Below the pieces are notes generated by a model. It saw only the letters and a list, made by a program, of their open reading frames with translations, was not told the DNA's origin and searched no databases. Below are positions 31,366 through 39,391 of a stretch of DNA of 64,000 nt, one piece after another (the stretch's first letter is position 1; every line of letters starts with the position of its first letter). Origin of the DNA: Microbacterium sp. Clip185 (lineage in GTDB: Bacteria; Actinomycetota; Actinomycetes; Actinomycetales; Microbacteriaceae); the NCBI RefSeq assembly GCF_028743715.1, contig NZ_CP117996.1, positions 1,612,001-1,676,000 on the forward strand, given 5' to 3'. The position numbers and the translations under genes were made by a program.

Positions 31366-33114
31366 ATGAGCCGTCGACCGAAGAACGATCCGCCCCCGGA
31401 TGCCGGAGCCGCATCCCGGCGCGACTTCCTGCGAGTGGGCGGCCTCGCCCTCGGCGGACTAGCCCTGGGCGGCGCCGCCGGAGCGGGCGCGGCGGTGGTG
31501 CAGGCCTCGACGCGACCCTCTCGCGCCGTGAACGAACCCGCGTTCGCCCACGTGGTGGTCCTGATGGGCGAGAACAGATCGTTCGACAACCTCCTGGGCC
31601 ACCTCTACACGCCGAAGACTCTGCCCACGGGTGCCCGATTCGACGGGCTCGCGTTCGACGACTACTCGAACCCCGCACCCGACGGTCGTACGATACCCGC
31701 GCACGTGTACACGGGCAGCACCGATGACATCATGTGCTCACCCGACCCTGACCCGGGCGAGACCTACCCGCATGTGAACACCCAGATCTTCGGCACGGTC
31801 GACCCGGCCTCCAACGAGACCTCGTGGCATCGCCCGCTGCGCGCGCCATGGAATGCCCCATCGGCCGATGCCACCCCGACGATGCAAGGCTTCGTGCGCG
31901 ACTACGTCGCCAACTACCGGCGCACGAGCAAGGGCAAAGAGCCGTCTCCGGCGGACGCCGATGTCATCATGGGCGGATTCTCCCCGGCGATGCTCCCCGT
32001 CCTCTCGACGCTGGCTCAAGGGTTCGCGGTCTACGACCACTGGCACTGCGCAGTGCCCAGCCAGACGTACTGCAACCGCTCCTTCTTCCATGCATCGACC
32101 TCGCACGGCTTCGTCACCAATCGCGGTGGAGGCGGCTACAGCAAGTGGCTGGACGCGGCTCCGGCGCCGACGATCTTCAACCGTCTTGAAGAGGCGGGTC
32201 GCAGCTGGCGCATCTACTTCGACGAACAGCTGCTCGTCTCGCTGACCGGTGTGATGCACGCTCCCGTGCTCGAGAAGTACTGGCGCAGCGACCACTTCGC
32301 GTACATGGACCAATTCTTCGCAGATGCGAAGGCGGGGACACTGCCCGATTACGCATTCATCGAGCCGCGGATGGTGTACAACCACAACGACTTCCACCCT
32401 CCCTTCGGCGTCGTGCGCGGCAGCGACGTCGATGGCTCGCCGGTGTTCGACTCTGCCGTCTCGGATGTGCGCGCCGGCGAAGCGCTGGTGGCGAGCGTCT
32501 ACGACGCGATCCGCACCTCTGACAGCAGCGACGGCTCGAACGCCCTCAACACGCTCCTGCTCATCACCTTCGACGAGCATGGCGGCACGTACGACCACGT
32601 CGTCCCACCGAAGGCCACTCCTCCGGACCCCGAAGCCGCCGAGGGCGAGATGGGTTTCCGTTTCAACCGACTCGGCGTGCGCGTGCCGGCGATCGCCGTG
32701 TCGGCATACACGAGGGCGGGGACGGTCATCAATGAGGAGATCCATCACGCCGCCGTCATCGCGACCCTGTGTCAGCTGCACGGGCTCGAACCGCTGACCG
32801 ATCGCGACCGTGGCGCCCCGACCCTGTTCGGTGCGACCAACCTGACCGAGCCCCGTGATCCGTCCACCTGGCCCACCGTGAGTCCCGCCTATCTGCCGCC
32901 GCTGCTGGAGGAGGATGAACTCGAGGAGATCCGTACCTCCGACAAGCCCTTGACCTCCCCCGCGAAGGGTCTCCTCGGACTCCTCCTGGAGCGATACGGC
33001 TCCAGTGGCGCGCCGGAGCCGGAGACCTACGCCGACGCGTACAACATCCTCAAGGAGCACGGGCTGGGACTGTTCACGGCTCAAGGCGCTTCCCCGAGCC
33101 CGACCGCGACGTGA
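31366..33114 (+). CDS. Tat-exported phosphoesterase (phospholipase C-like, alkaline phosphatase superfamily)
   Basis: A 582-residue secreted enzyme of the bacterial phospholipase C/acid phosphatase AcpA family. A twin-arginine signal is clear: ASRRDFLRVGGLALGG (RR at residues 18-19), followed by a long Ala/Gly hydrophobic stretch. The core begins VVVLMGENRSFDNLLG, the family metal-binding motif, and later segments are HWHCAVPSQTYCNRS, STSHG and LLITFDEHGGTYDHVVPP. The protein ends with a charged linker. It may hydrolyse phospholipids or other phosphoesters to obtain phosphate or carbon. ATG 31366 lies 8 bases after TAGCCT (31352-31357). Export would use the tatA/tatC products encoded at 16926-17996. 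Confidence 0.88.
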   Translation: MSRRPKNDPPPDAGAASRRDFLRVGGLALGGLALGGAAGAGAAVVQASTRPSRAVNEPAFAHVVVLMGENRSFDNLLGHLYTPKTLPTGARFDGLAFDDYSNPAPDGRTIPAHVYTGSTDDIMCSPDPDPGETYPHVNTQIFGTVDPASNETSWHRPLRAPWNAPSADATPTMQGFVRDYVANYRRTSKGKEPSPADADVIMGGFSPAMLPVLSTLAQGFAVYDHWHCAVPSQTYCNRSFFHASTSHGFVTNRGGGGYSKWLDAAPAPTIFNRLEEAGRSWRIYFDEQLLVSLTGVMHAPVLEKYWRSDHFAYMDQFFADAKAGTLPDYAFIEPRMVYNHNDFHPPFGVVRGSDVDGSPVFDSAVSDVRAGEALVASVYDAIRTSDSSDGSNALNTLLLITFDEHGGTYDHVVPPKATPPDPEAAEGEMGFRFNRLGVRVPAIAVSAYTRAGTVINEEIHHAAVIATLCQLHGLEPLTDRDRGAPTLFGATNLTEPRDPSTWPTVSPAYLPPLLEEDELEEIRTSDKPLTSPAKGLLGLLLERYGSSGAPEPETYADAYNILKEHGLGLFTAQGASPSPTAT

Positions 33115-33121
33115 CACCGCA

Positions 33122-33169
33122 CGCGCAATGTGCGCAAACCGGGCGGCCCACTGCTGCTAGCGTTGCGCA
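33122..33169 (+). promoter_or_regulatory. Possible autoregulatory operators of the Lrp-type regulator
   Basis: CGCGCAA (33122-33128) and TGCGCAA (33131-33137) are followed by the inverted copy TTGCGCA (33163-33169). TAGCGT (33158-33163), the probable -10 element of the regulator gene, lies between and touches the right-hand copy. Lrp/AsnC proteins often bind several such half-sites at their own promoter. Binding by this protein is inferred. Confidence 0.4.
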
Positions 33170-33171
33170 TC

Positions 33172-33645
33172 ATGCCCGCCTTGGACCGTATCGACATCGA
33201 GCTGCTCCGCGCGCTCGCTGACGACCATCGCGCGACGGTCGTCGCTCTGGCCGAGCGCCTGCAGCTGTCCCGCAACACCATTCAGGCGCGGCTCGCCCGC
33301 CTCGATCGCACAGGCGCCTTCCTCAGCTACCAGCGCGCGCTGTCAACCAGAGCCCTCGGATTCCCCATCGAGGCGTACGTGAGCGTGACGGTGAGACAGC
33401 ACGAACTGCCGCGGATCCGCGAACAGCTGGCGGAGGTGCCGGAGGTCCTGCAGGCGCACGGCTTGGCGGGGTCGGTCGATCTGCTGGTCCGTGTCGCGTG
33501 CCGCGATGCGCAGCACCTGTTCGACACCGACGCCCGCATCCTCGCGATCAGCGGGGTGGAGCGCACGGAGACCTCTCTCGTCATGGACGAGGTGATCCCC
33601 TATCGCGTGACGCCTCTCATGGCACTGGCGCAACCGCAGCGATAG
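33172..33645 (+). CDS. Lrp/AsnC family transcriptional regulator
   Basis: A 157-residue feast/famine regulator. The N-terminal helix-turn-helix (residues 5-50, DIELLRALADDHRATVVALAERLQLSRNTIQARLARL) is followed by a RAM ligand-binding domain (65-140) whose last strand has SLVMDEVIPYR. The ligand, usually an amino acid, cannot be told. ATG 33172 lies 8 bases after TAGCGT (33158-33163). Its 3' end overlaps the convergent EamA exporter gene by 29 bases, and repeated TGCGCAA half-sites lie upstream. It may control itself and the neighbouring exporter, but only position supports the latter. Confidence 0.9.
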   Translation: MPALDRIDIELLRALADDHRATVVALAERLQLSRNTIQARLARLDRTGAFLSYQRALSTRALGFPIEAYVSVTVRQHELPRIREQLAEVPEVLQAHGLAGSVDLLVRVACRDAQHLFDTDARILAISGVERTETSLVMDEVIPYRVTPLMALAQPQR

Positions 33646-34600
33646 GTTCCGACGGCGGCGAGGTATCCATCCTGACGAGCACGACGCCGACGATCAGGAC
33701 CGCGCCGCCGACGATCTGCACCGGACCGGGCGCCTCGCCCAGAAGCAGCCAGGCGAACAGGAGCGCGAAGAGGACTTCGGACAGTCCGACGAAGGATGCG
33801 ACGCGCGAACCCAGCATCGGCACGGCGATGACACCGAGTGCGTACCCGAGGGTGGTCGCGACAGCGCCGACCCAGCCGATGGCGACCCATGCCGGCAGTT
33901 GGATCCCCGCCAGGGCGACCGTGACGTCGGGAGCCGCGAACGGCAGCAGGCCGGTCGCGCACAGCGCGGCCATCAGAAGAGCGCCCACGATGAGTCCACC
34001 CGCTGCCAGAGCCAGGGCAGGCAGTTCCTCGCCCGTGCGCTCGGACAGCAGGAAGTACGCGCCGACGCAGACCGCGGCCCCCAGCGCGAACACGGTGCCG
34101 AGCAGGTCGAAGCGCGCGCCGGCGACGTCCACGACCAGCACGAGGCCGACGATCGCGACGGCAGAGCCCATGAGGACCAACCGGGACGGGGCGCGACGGG
34201 TGCGCACCCACGCGAGAAGGACCAGGAGCACGGGAGCGAGGTACTGCACGAGGAGGGCGACCGCCACCGGCATCCGTTGCATGGCGGCGAAGTAGAAGAT
34301 CTGGCACCCTGCGACACCGGTCAGACCGAATCCGACGATCAGCGGCCACTGGCGGCGCAGGAGTCCCGGCCGACGCCGCACGGCCCGCACGAGAGCGGGC
34401 GACAGGATGAGTGCCGCGAGCGACATCCGCACCAGGAGAGCCGCGCCCAAGGTCCAACCGGCCTCGATGAGCGGCTTCACGACAGGGCCGCTGGACGAGA
34501 AGGCCAGCGCCGAGGAGAGTCCTACCGCGAGTCCCGCGACCCGCCGGCCAGGCACGGGCAGGGGCTCGATCACGGCGAGGGAGGAGGTCTGGGCGACCAT
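33617..34600 (-). CDS. EamA/DMT family transporter
   Basis: A 327-residue membrane protein of the drug/metabolite transporter superfamily with ten predicted helices in two EamA repeats (about residues 30-150 and 165-300). The second repeat ends AWLLLGEAPGPVQIVGGAVLIVGVVLVRM, a typical close. Such proteins often export amino acids or metabolites. It lies between an Lrp-type regulator gene (convergent, 29-base overlap) and a divergent CGNR regulator gene, a setting that suggests ligand-controlled efflux. The specific substrate is unknown. Confidence 0.87.
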   Translation of the reverse strand: MVAQTSSLAVIEPLPVPGRRVAGLAVGLSSALAFSSSGPVVKPLIEAGWTLGAALLVRMSLAALILSPALVRAVRRRPGLLRRQWPLIVGFGLTGVAGCQIFYFAAMQRMPVAVALLVQYLAPVLLVLLAWVRTRRAPSRLVLMGSAVAIVGLVLVVDVAGARFDLLGTVFALGAAVCVGAYFLLSERTGEELPALALAAGGLIVGALLMAALCATGLLPFAAPDVTVALAGIQLPAWVAIGWVGAVATTLGYALGVIAVPMLGSRVASFVGLSEVLFALLFAWLLLGEAPGPVQIVGGAVLIVGVVLVRMDTSPPSEPIAAVAPVP

Positions 34601-34640
34601 CGGCGTCTCCGGTTGTCAGGAGTAAACTAGAGGAACGCTG

Positions 34641-35234
34641 GTGACGCTATCCCCCATCGAGTCAGGAGTCAACTTGATCTTCACCCCTGACACGCGGTCA
34701 TCCCTTGTCATGACCGCCGACATCGTCAACACGCTGCCCGGCACAACCTCGCCGGACGTGGACGGCCTCGTCGATCTGGACGATCTCGCCGCGTATCTGC
34801 AGGTGCACCCCTACTCGGGAACGATCCGTCACGACGCCACGGAACTCGAGGCGATCCGCCGCATCCGGCCCCGCCTGCGCGAACTCTGGTCCCTCGATCG
34901 CGACTCCGCGGTACCTCTCGTGAACGCCATGCTCCACGAGAGCAATGCGGTACCCCGCCTCGTGCGCCACGACGCGTACGACTGGCACATCCACGCCACC
35001 CCCGACGACGCTCCCCTCGCCGATCGCATCCTCATCGAAGCAGCCATGGCGTTCGTCGACGTCATCCGCGCCGACGCGTATGAGCGGATCCGCGTCTGTG
35101 CGGCCGACGATTGCGGAGCGGTCTACGTCGACTTCTCCCGCAACGGGTCCAAGCGCTACTGCGACACCGGCAACTGCGGGAACCGGATGAACGTCAACGC
35201 GTACCGTCAGCGGAAGGCGAAAGAAAGCGACTGA
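34641..35234 (+). CDS. CGNR zinc finger (ABATE domain) regulator
   Basis: A 197-residue protein with an N-terminal ABATE-type domain (residues 20-140) and a C-terminal CGNR treble-clef zinc finger. The zinc ligands are Cys-x4-Cys in VCAADDCGAVYVD and YC-DTGN-CGNR, followed by a basic helix (RMNVNAYRQRK) that should bind DNA. GTG 34641 follows an AGAGGA ribosome binding site and TAAACT (34623-34628). Divergent CGNR-EamA pairs are common in actinobacteria, so it probably regulates the neighbouring exporter. The last 41 bases overlap the convergent hydrolase gene. Confidence 0.88.
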   Translation: MTLSPIESGVNLIFTPDTRSSLVMTADIVNTLPGTTSPDVDGLVDLDDLAAYLQVHPYSGTIRHDATELEAIRRIRPRLRELWSLDRDSAVPLVNAMLHESNAVPRLVRHDAYDWHIHATPDDAPLADRILIEAAMAFVDVIRADAYERIRVCAADDCGAVYVDFSRNGSKRYCDTGNCGNRMNVNAYRQRKAKESD

Positions 35235-36093
35235 TCGCGGCCGCCGCCGGCTCAGGCGTCTCATAGTGGATCAGGTGTCCGACGCCGGGGATCTCGACGA
35301 GCTCCGCGTCGTCGAACAGCGTACGCAGGGCACGCTCGGCTTCGATCGGAGTGATGTCGTCGAGCTGAGCGGCCACGAGCAGCGTGGGCTGAGAGATGCG
35401 TGGTGCGAACTCGCGCACGTCATGAGAGACGGAAGCCACGAATGCCTGCAGGAGCACGTCACGATCAGCGAAACGCGAGAAGTAGCGGTCGTGCTGGTCA
35501 TGGACGAACCGTCGCAGCAACGGCTGTCGCGTCTTGACCATGGCGACGCTCATGCCACGCACGATCGCGCGGTTGCGCAGCAACGCGTCGCCGATCGGCG
35601 CAGGCAGACGCGCCGCCGCACGGTAGTAGAACACCGCCAGACGGGTGAGGACGCCGCGCGGTCCCTCCAGCGCAGGCGCGCCGATCGGGTTCACGAGCAC
35701 GAGCCGATCCGTGGTCAGTCCCGCGGCGACCGCCGCCGAGGCCACGATCGACCCGAACGAGTGGCCGAGGATCGGCGCTCCCGCCGCGACCTCCTGCGCG
35801 AAGCCACGCAACCAGTCCGCGTAGAGCTCCAGGTCGTGGACGCGGCCCGGAATCGGAGCGGTCTCGCCGAAGCCCGGGAGATCGGGAGCGATCACACGGA
35901 AGCCCGGCAGGTTCGCCACGACCGGTTCGAGGCCGTGGTGGTCCCCGCGGAAGCCGTGTACGAGCAGCAGCGTCGTGTGGGCGGCCTCGTCGCCGTACTC
36001 CCAGTAGACCGTCCGGCCGCCCAGAACCTCGACAGTGCGCCGCTGAACGGGGATGGGCGCGAGCTTGTCGGCGTAAGGATGCGGCGCTGTCAC
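35194..36093 (-). CDS. Alpha/beta hydrolase
   Basis: A 299-residue alpha/beta-fold hydrolase. The oxyanion region is LLVHGFRGDHHG, the nucleophile elbow is GHSFGS (Ser), the acid lies in AAQLDDITPIE, and the catalytic His is in GVGHLIHYE. A helical cap (about residues 150-215) separates the two halves. No signal peptide is present. The substrate is unknown. GTG 36093 lies 6 bases after TAGACT (36105-36100), so a leaderless message is likely. The 41-base overlap with the CGNR gene is the longest tail-to-tail overlap in the window. Confidence 0.88.
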   Translation of the reverse strand: MTAPHPYADKLAPIPVQRRTVEVLGGRTVYWEYGDEAAHTTLLLVHGFRGDHHGLEPVVANLPGFRVIAPDLPGFGETAPIPGRVHDLELYADWLRGFAQEVAAGAPILGHSFGSIVASAAVAAGLTTDRLVLVNPIGAPALEGPRGVLTRLAVFYYRAAARLPAPIGDALLRNRAIVRGMSVAMVKTRQPLLRRFVHDQHDRYFSRFADRDVLLQAFVASVSHDVREFAPRISQPTLLVAAQLDDITPIEAERALRTLFDDAELVEIPGVGHLIHYETPEPAAAAISRFLSPSADGTR

Positions 36094-36161
36094 CGTTCGA
36101 GTCTACGTCGCACCCGGCGTGGTCATCCGGACGTGGGGGTGGCCTCCCGTAGCGTGATCGC

Positions 36162-36926
36162 ATGCCCGACCACCCCGTCGCCGCCCGCGCTCCCGAAGCG
36201 CTCTTCGACCTCGAGGAGTTCCTGACACCACGTCCTCCCGAGTGGGTCAGGCGCATCGGCGTCTTCGACCTCGAGACGACCGGAATCGATGTGACCCGCG
36301 ACCGTATCGTGACCGCTCACGTCGGCGTGCTGGACGAGACCGGCACCGTGATCGAAGCGCGCTCGTGGCTCGCGGATCCCGGAGTCGAGATCCCGCACGC
36401 CGCGCAGGCCGTGCACGGAATCTCCACCGCGCACGCCCGAGCCCATGGGCGTCCGGCTGGAGAGGTCGTCGCCGAGGTGTCCGCCGCGCTGTCCGAGCTC
36501 TTCGCATCGGGCACGCCGGTCGTCGCCTACAACGCCCCGTACGATTTCTCGCTCCTGCGGCACGAGGCCGTGCGTCACGCGGTGGCACCGATCGAACACC
36601 CGTCCCCCGTGATCGATCCGTTGGTGCTCGACAAGGCGTTCGACACGTATCGTCGCGGCAAGCGGACGCTGAGCGTGGTCGCCGAGCACTATCGCGTCGT
36701 CCTCGAGGACGCTCACGAAGCCGCAGCGGACGCGGTAGCCGCGGGAAGGCTCGCGCTCGCCCTCTGCGAACGCTACGGCGATCGACTGCCCGCTGCCGTC
36801 GCGGAGCTTCACACGAACCAGATCGGATGGGCGAGGTCTCAGGCGGAGAGTCTCACCGAGTACTTCGTCCGTATCGGCCGCATCGACCCGCTCGATCCCG
36901 TCGACGGTCGCTGGCCAATCCGGTGA
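36162..36926 (+). CDS. DEDDh 3'-5' exonuclease (DnaQ-like)
   Basis: A 254-residue exonuclease of the DnaQ/epsilon superfamily. ExoI is FDLETTGID (Asp and Glu), ExoII is VAYNAPYDFSLL (Asp), and ExoIII is EDAHEAAADAVA (His and Asp), so the DEDDh set is complete. A short C-terminal extension (residues 200-254) ends LTEYFVRIGRIDPLDPVDGRWP. It is annotated in relatives as a DNA polymerase III epsilon-like protein, but it is separate from the replicative proofreader and may act in repair or RNA turnover. ATG 36162 lies 6 bases after TAGCGT (36150-36155). Confidence 0.9.
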   Translation: MPDHPVAARAPEALFDLEEFLTPRPPEWVRRIGVFDLETTGIDVTRDRIVTAHVGVLDETGTVIEARSWLADPGVEIPHAAQAVHGISTAHARAHGRPAGEVVAEVSAALSELFASGTPVVAYNAPYDFSLLRHEAVRHAVAPIEHPSPVIDPLVLDKAFDTYRRGKRTLSVVAEHYRVVLEDAHEAAADAVAAGRLALALCERYGDRLPAAVAELHTNQIGWARSQAESLTEYFVRIGRIDPLDPVDGRWPIR

Positions 36927-36968
36927 CACGACGAAGGGCCCCGCGATCTCGCGGGGCCCTTCGTCGTG
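36927..36968. terminator. Bidirectional hairpin terminator
   Basis: A perfect inverted repeat with 20-base arms (36927-36946 and 36949-36968) and a TC centre. It starts right after the exonuclease stop codon and lies 8 bases from the rpmE2 stop. The core is GAAGGGCCCCGCGA. No U-tract follows on either side. Confidence 0.87.
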
Positions 36969-36976
36969 AGGGCGTC

Positions 36977-37228
36977 TTACTTGGCGCCGAAGTTCTTGAA
37001 GCGCTGGTTGAACTTCTCGACGCGACCGGCCGAGTCCATGATGCGCTGCTTGCCCGTGTAGAACGGGTGCGAGGCGGAGGAGATCTCGACGTCGACAACG
37101 GGGTACTCGACACCGTCGAGCTCGATCGTCTTGTCGCTCGAGACCGTCGAGCGGGTGAGGAAGGTCTCGCCCGAGCCGAGGTCGCGGAAAACGACGTCGC
37201 GGTAGTCGGGGTGGATGTCAGTCTTCAT
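36977..37228 (-). CDS. rpmE2: 50S ribosomal protein L31, type B
   Basis: An 83-residue ribosomal protein L31 of the B type ([17 protein letters not shown]... [28 protein letters not shown]). It has no Cys, so it is the zinc-independent form, which in many bacteria replaces zinc-bound L31 under zinc limitation through Zur. I see no obvious Zur palindrome upstream. ATG 37228 is preceded by AAGGAA. The promoter -10 is probably TAGACT (37294-37289), leaving a leader of about 50 bases with a hairpin. Confidence 0.95.
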   Translation of the reverse strand: MKTDIHPDYRDVVFRDLGSGETFLTRSTVSSDKTIELDGVEYPVVDVEISSASHPFYTGKQRIMDSAGRVEKFNQRFKNFGAK

Positions 37229-37265
37229 GGTGTTCCTTGCGGGAGTGCTTCGGAGGAAAGTCTGC

Positions 37266-37280
37266 GGTGCCGGAAGCACC
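37266..37280 (-). promoter_or_regulatory. Hairpin in the rpmE2 5' leader
   Basis: On the minus strand GGTGC-TTCCG-GCACC forms a 5-base-pair hairpin about 40 bases before the rpmE2 start, inside the presumed leader. From memory, L31 leader RNAs have been proposed in Actinobacteria, so this may be an autoregulatory site. The structure is too short to be sure. Confidence 0.35.
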
Positions 37281-37327
37281 AAAAGACGAGTCTAACAGGC
37301 GGAGCGGCGCTTCGCCGCATCCGGCGC

Positions 37328-38113
37328 TCAGCGTGCCGCGCGCGCGGCATAGCGGCCGTCCGCCTCCGTGACCACGATCGGCATGCCGAACGCCTCGGAG
37401 AGGTTCTCGGCGGTGAGCGTCTCGGCGATCGGTCCGGAGGCGACGACCGCGCCGGCGCGCAGGAGCAGCACGTGAGTGAAGCCGACGGGGATCTCTTCGA
37501 CGTGGTGCGTGACCATGACCATCGCGGGCGTCGTGGGCGCCTGCGCGTAGCCGCTGAGCAGTTCGAGGAGCTCTTCACGCGCACCGAGATCGAGGCTCGC
37601 GGTCGGCTCGTCGAGCAGCAGCAGCTCGGGATCGGTCATGACGGCACGGGCGATCTGGACACGCTTCTGCTCGCCGTCCGACAGCGTGCCGAAGGTACGG
37701 TCGGCGAGGTGGTCGAGCTTCCACTCCGCCAGCACACGCAGCGCCCGGCGCTCGTCGATCCGGTCGTACTGCTCGTTCCAGCGTCCGAGTACGGAGAATG
37801 CTGCCGTGAGCACGACGTTCAGGACGGTCTCCTCCGCCGGGATGCGCTTGGCCATCGCGCTGGAGGCGAATCCGATGCGCGGACGCAGCTCGAAAACGTC
37901 GGTGCGGCCGAGCCTCTCGCCGAGGATCGTCACCGCACCCGAGGTCGGATGATCGAGGGTCGCGGCGAGCTGGAGGATGGTGGTCTTGCCCGCACCGTTC
38001 GCGCCGAGCACGACCCAGCGCTGGTCGCCGTCCACCTGCCAGTCCAGATGGGAGACGATGTCCTTTGCGTTGCGGCGGACGACGACGTCGGAGAAATCCA
38101 GCACCTGCGGCAT
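37328..38113 (-). CDS. ABC transporter ATP-binding protein (stand-alone)
   Basis: A 261-residue ABC ATPase. Walker A is LGANGAGKTT (residues 36-45), the signature is LSDGEQKRVQIARA, Walker B is LLLLDEPTASLD, and the switch His is in VTHHVEE. No permease or binding protein gene adjoins it, so its partner is elsewhere or it acts alone. The helical subdomain is somewhat long (VFELRPRIGFASSAMAKRIPAEE). ATG 38113 lies 7 bases after TAGGCT (38126-38121), suggesting leaderless transcription. Confidence 0.85.
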   Translation of the reverse strand: MPQVLDFSDVVVRRNAKDIVSHLDWQVDGDQRWVVLGANGAGKTTILQLAATLDHPTSGAVTILGERLGRTDVFELRPRIGFASSAMAKRIPAEETVLNVVLTAAFSVLGRWNEQYDRIDERRALRVLAEWKLDHLADRTFGTLSDGEQKRVQIARAVMTDPELLLLDEPTASLDLGAREELLELLSGYAQAPTTPAMVMVTHHVEEIPVGFTHVLLLRAGAVVASGPIAETLTAENLSEAFGMPIVVTEADGRYAARAAR

Positions 38114-38154
38114 GCCGTCCAGCCTACCGGGCCGGCGGTTGAGGCCGAGCCGGC

Positions 38155-39345
38155 TCAGCGAGCCTCGAGCACCTCGCGGTAGAGCTGCTCGGTCTCGGCG
38201 GCGATGCGCGTCCAGCTGAAGTCCTCGACCGCCCGACGGCGTCCGGCGGCACCGTAGCGGGCGGCCTGCTCGGGGTCGGAGACGACCTCGATCAGCACCC
38301 GGGCGAGATCCGCGACGAAGCGTTCGGGATCCAGCGGAGTGCCCGTTCCGTCCTGCAGCTGCTCGATCGGCACGAGGCGCCCCGTTTCACCATCGACGAC
38401 CACCTCGGGAATCCCGCCCGTGGCGGTTCCGACGACCGCCGCACCGCAGGCCATGGCCTCCAGGTTCACGATGCCGAGAGGCTCGTAGATCGACGGACAG
38501 ACGAACGTCGTGGCGGCCGTCAGGATCGCCGAGAGCTCGGGGCGCGGTAGGTGCCGGTCGATCCAGACGACCCCGTCGCGGGTCTCCTGCAGTTCGCGCA
38601 CCAGACCCTCGACCTCTGCCATGATCTCGGGCGTGTCGGGAGCTCCCGCACACAGCACCAGCTGCACGTCGGCCGGAAGGAGCCGCGCCGCGCGGAGCAG
38701 GTACGGCAGACCCTTCTGCCGCGTGATGCGCCCGACGAAGACCACAGACGGCCGCGCCGGATCGATGCCGAGCGCGCGCAGCAGATCCTCGTTCCTGGTC
38801 GGCTGCCAGGCCTCGGCATCGATGCCGTTGTAGATGACACGCACGCGGGCCGGATCGACATCGGGGTAGGCGCGCAGGATGTCGGCCCGCATCCCCTCGC
38901 TGACCGCGACGATCGCCGCAGCGGACTCGTAGGCCGTGCGTTCGACCCAGCTCGACACCGCATAACCGCCACCGAGCTGTTCGGCCTTCCACGGCCGCAG
39001 CGGCTCGAGGGAGTGTGCGGTGACCACGTGAGGAATGCCGTGCAGAAGAGATGCGAGATGACTCGCGAAGTTGGCGTACCAGGTGTGGCTGTGCACGATG
39101 TCGGCACCGGCGACGTCGCCGACGATCTCGAGATCGGTGCCGAGCGTCTTCACCGCGGGGTTTGCGTGCGCGAGCTCCGCGGGCGTTGCATACGACGTGG
39201 TGTCGGCTTCGTCACGGGGCTCGCCGAACGCGCGCACCTGCACCTCGATACGCTCGCGCAGCGCGCGGACGAGCTCGGCGACGTGGACTCCGGCCCCGCC
39301 GTAGATCTCGGGCGGGTATTCCTTGGAGACGATGTCGACGCGCAT
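38155..39345 (-). CDS. glgA: Glycogen synthase, actinobacterial GT4 type
   Basis: A 396-residue GT-B glycosyltransferase related to the corynebacterial and mycobacterial GlgA/GlgM enzymes, which use ADP- or UDP-glucose in glycogen or maltose-phosphate synthesis. It begins MRVDIVSKEYPPEIYGGAGVHV (the KEYPP and GGAG donor loop). It also has HSHTWYANF, FVGRITRQKG and the nucleotide-sugar motif CPSIYEPLGIVNLEAMACG with the E-x7-E pattern. ATG 39345 was chosen as the family start; TAGCGT (39358-39353) is 7 bases upstream, so it is probably leaderless. It is divergent from glgC, which makes its substrate. Confidence 0.92.
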   Translation of the reverse strand: MRVDIVSKEYPPEIYGGAGVHVAELVRALRERIEVQVRAFGEPRDEADTTSYATPAELAHANPAVKTLGTDLEIVGDVAGADIVHSHTWYANFASHLASLLHGIPHVVTAHSLEPLRPWKAEQLGGGYAVSSWVERTAYESAAAIVAVSEGMRADILRAYPDVDPARVRVIYNGIDAEAWQPTRNEDLLRALGIDPARPSVVFVGRITRQKGLPYLLRAARLLPADVQLVLCAGAPDTPEIMAEVEGLVRELQETRDGVVWIDRHLPRPELSAILTAATTFVCPSIYEPLGIVNLEAMACGAAVVGTATGGIPEVVVDGETGRLVPIEQLQDGTGTPLDPERFVADLARVLIEVVSDPEQAARYGAAGRRRAVEDFSWTRIAAETEQLYREVLEAR

Positions 39346-39391
39346 GTCATGGACGCTAGTACAGGGGGTGCGTGCGGCATAGTCTGGTGCC
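39346..39391. promoter_or_regulatory. Compact divergent glgA/glgC promoter
   Basis: Only 46 bases separate the two start codons. The leftward -10 TAGCGT (39358-39353) and the rightward -10 TAGTCT (39380-39385) face away from each other, 7 and 6 bases from their starts. The two -35 regions must therefore overlap the opposite promoter, so the two genes should compete for or share polymerase. Confidence 0.6.

Noticed and set aside
37229..37330. Zur box upstream of rpmE2
   Set aside because: No AT-rich palindrome of the Zur type is visible; only a GC hairpin and a -10-like hexamer.
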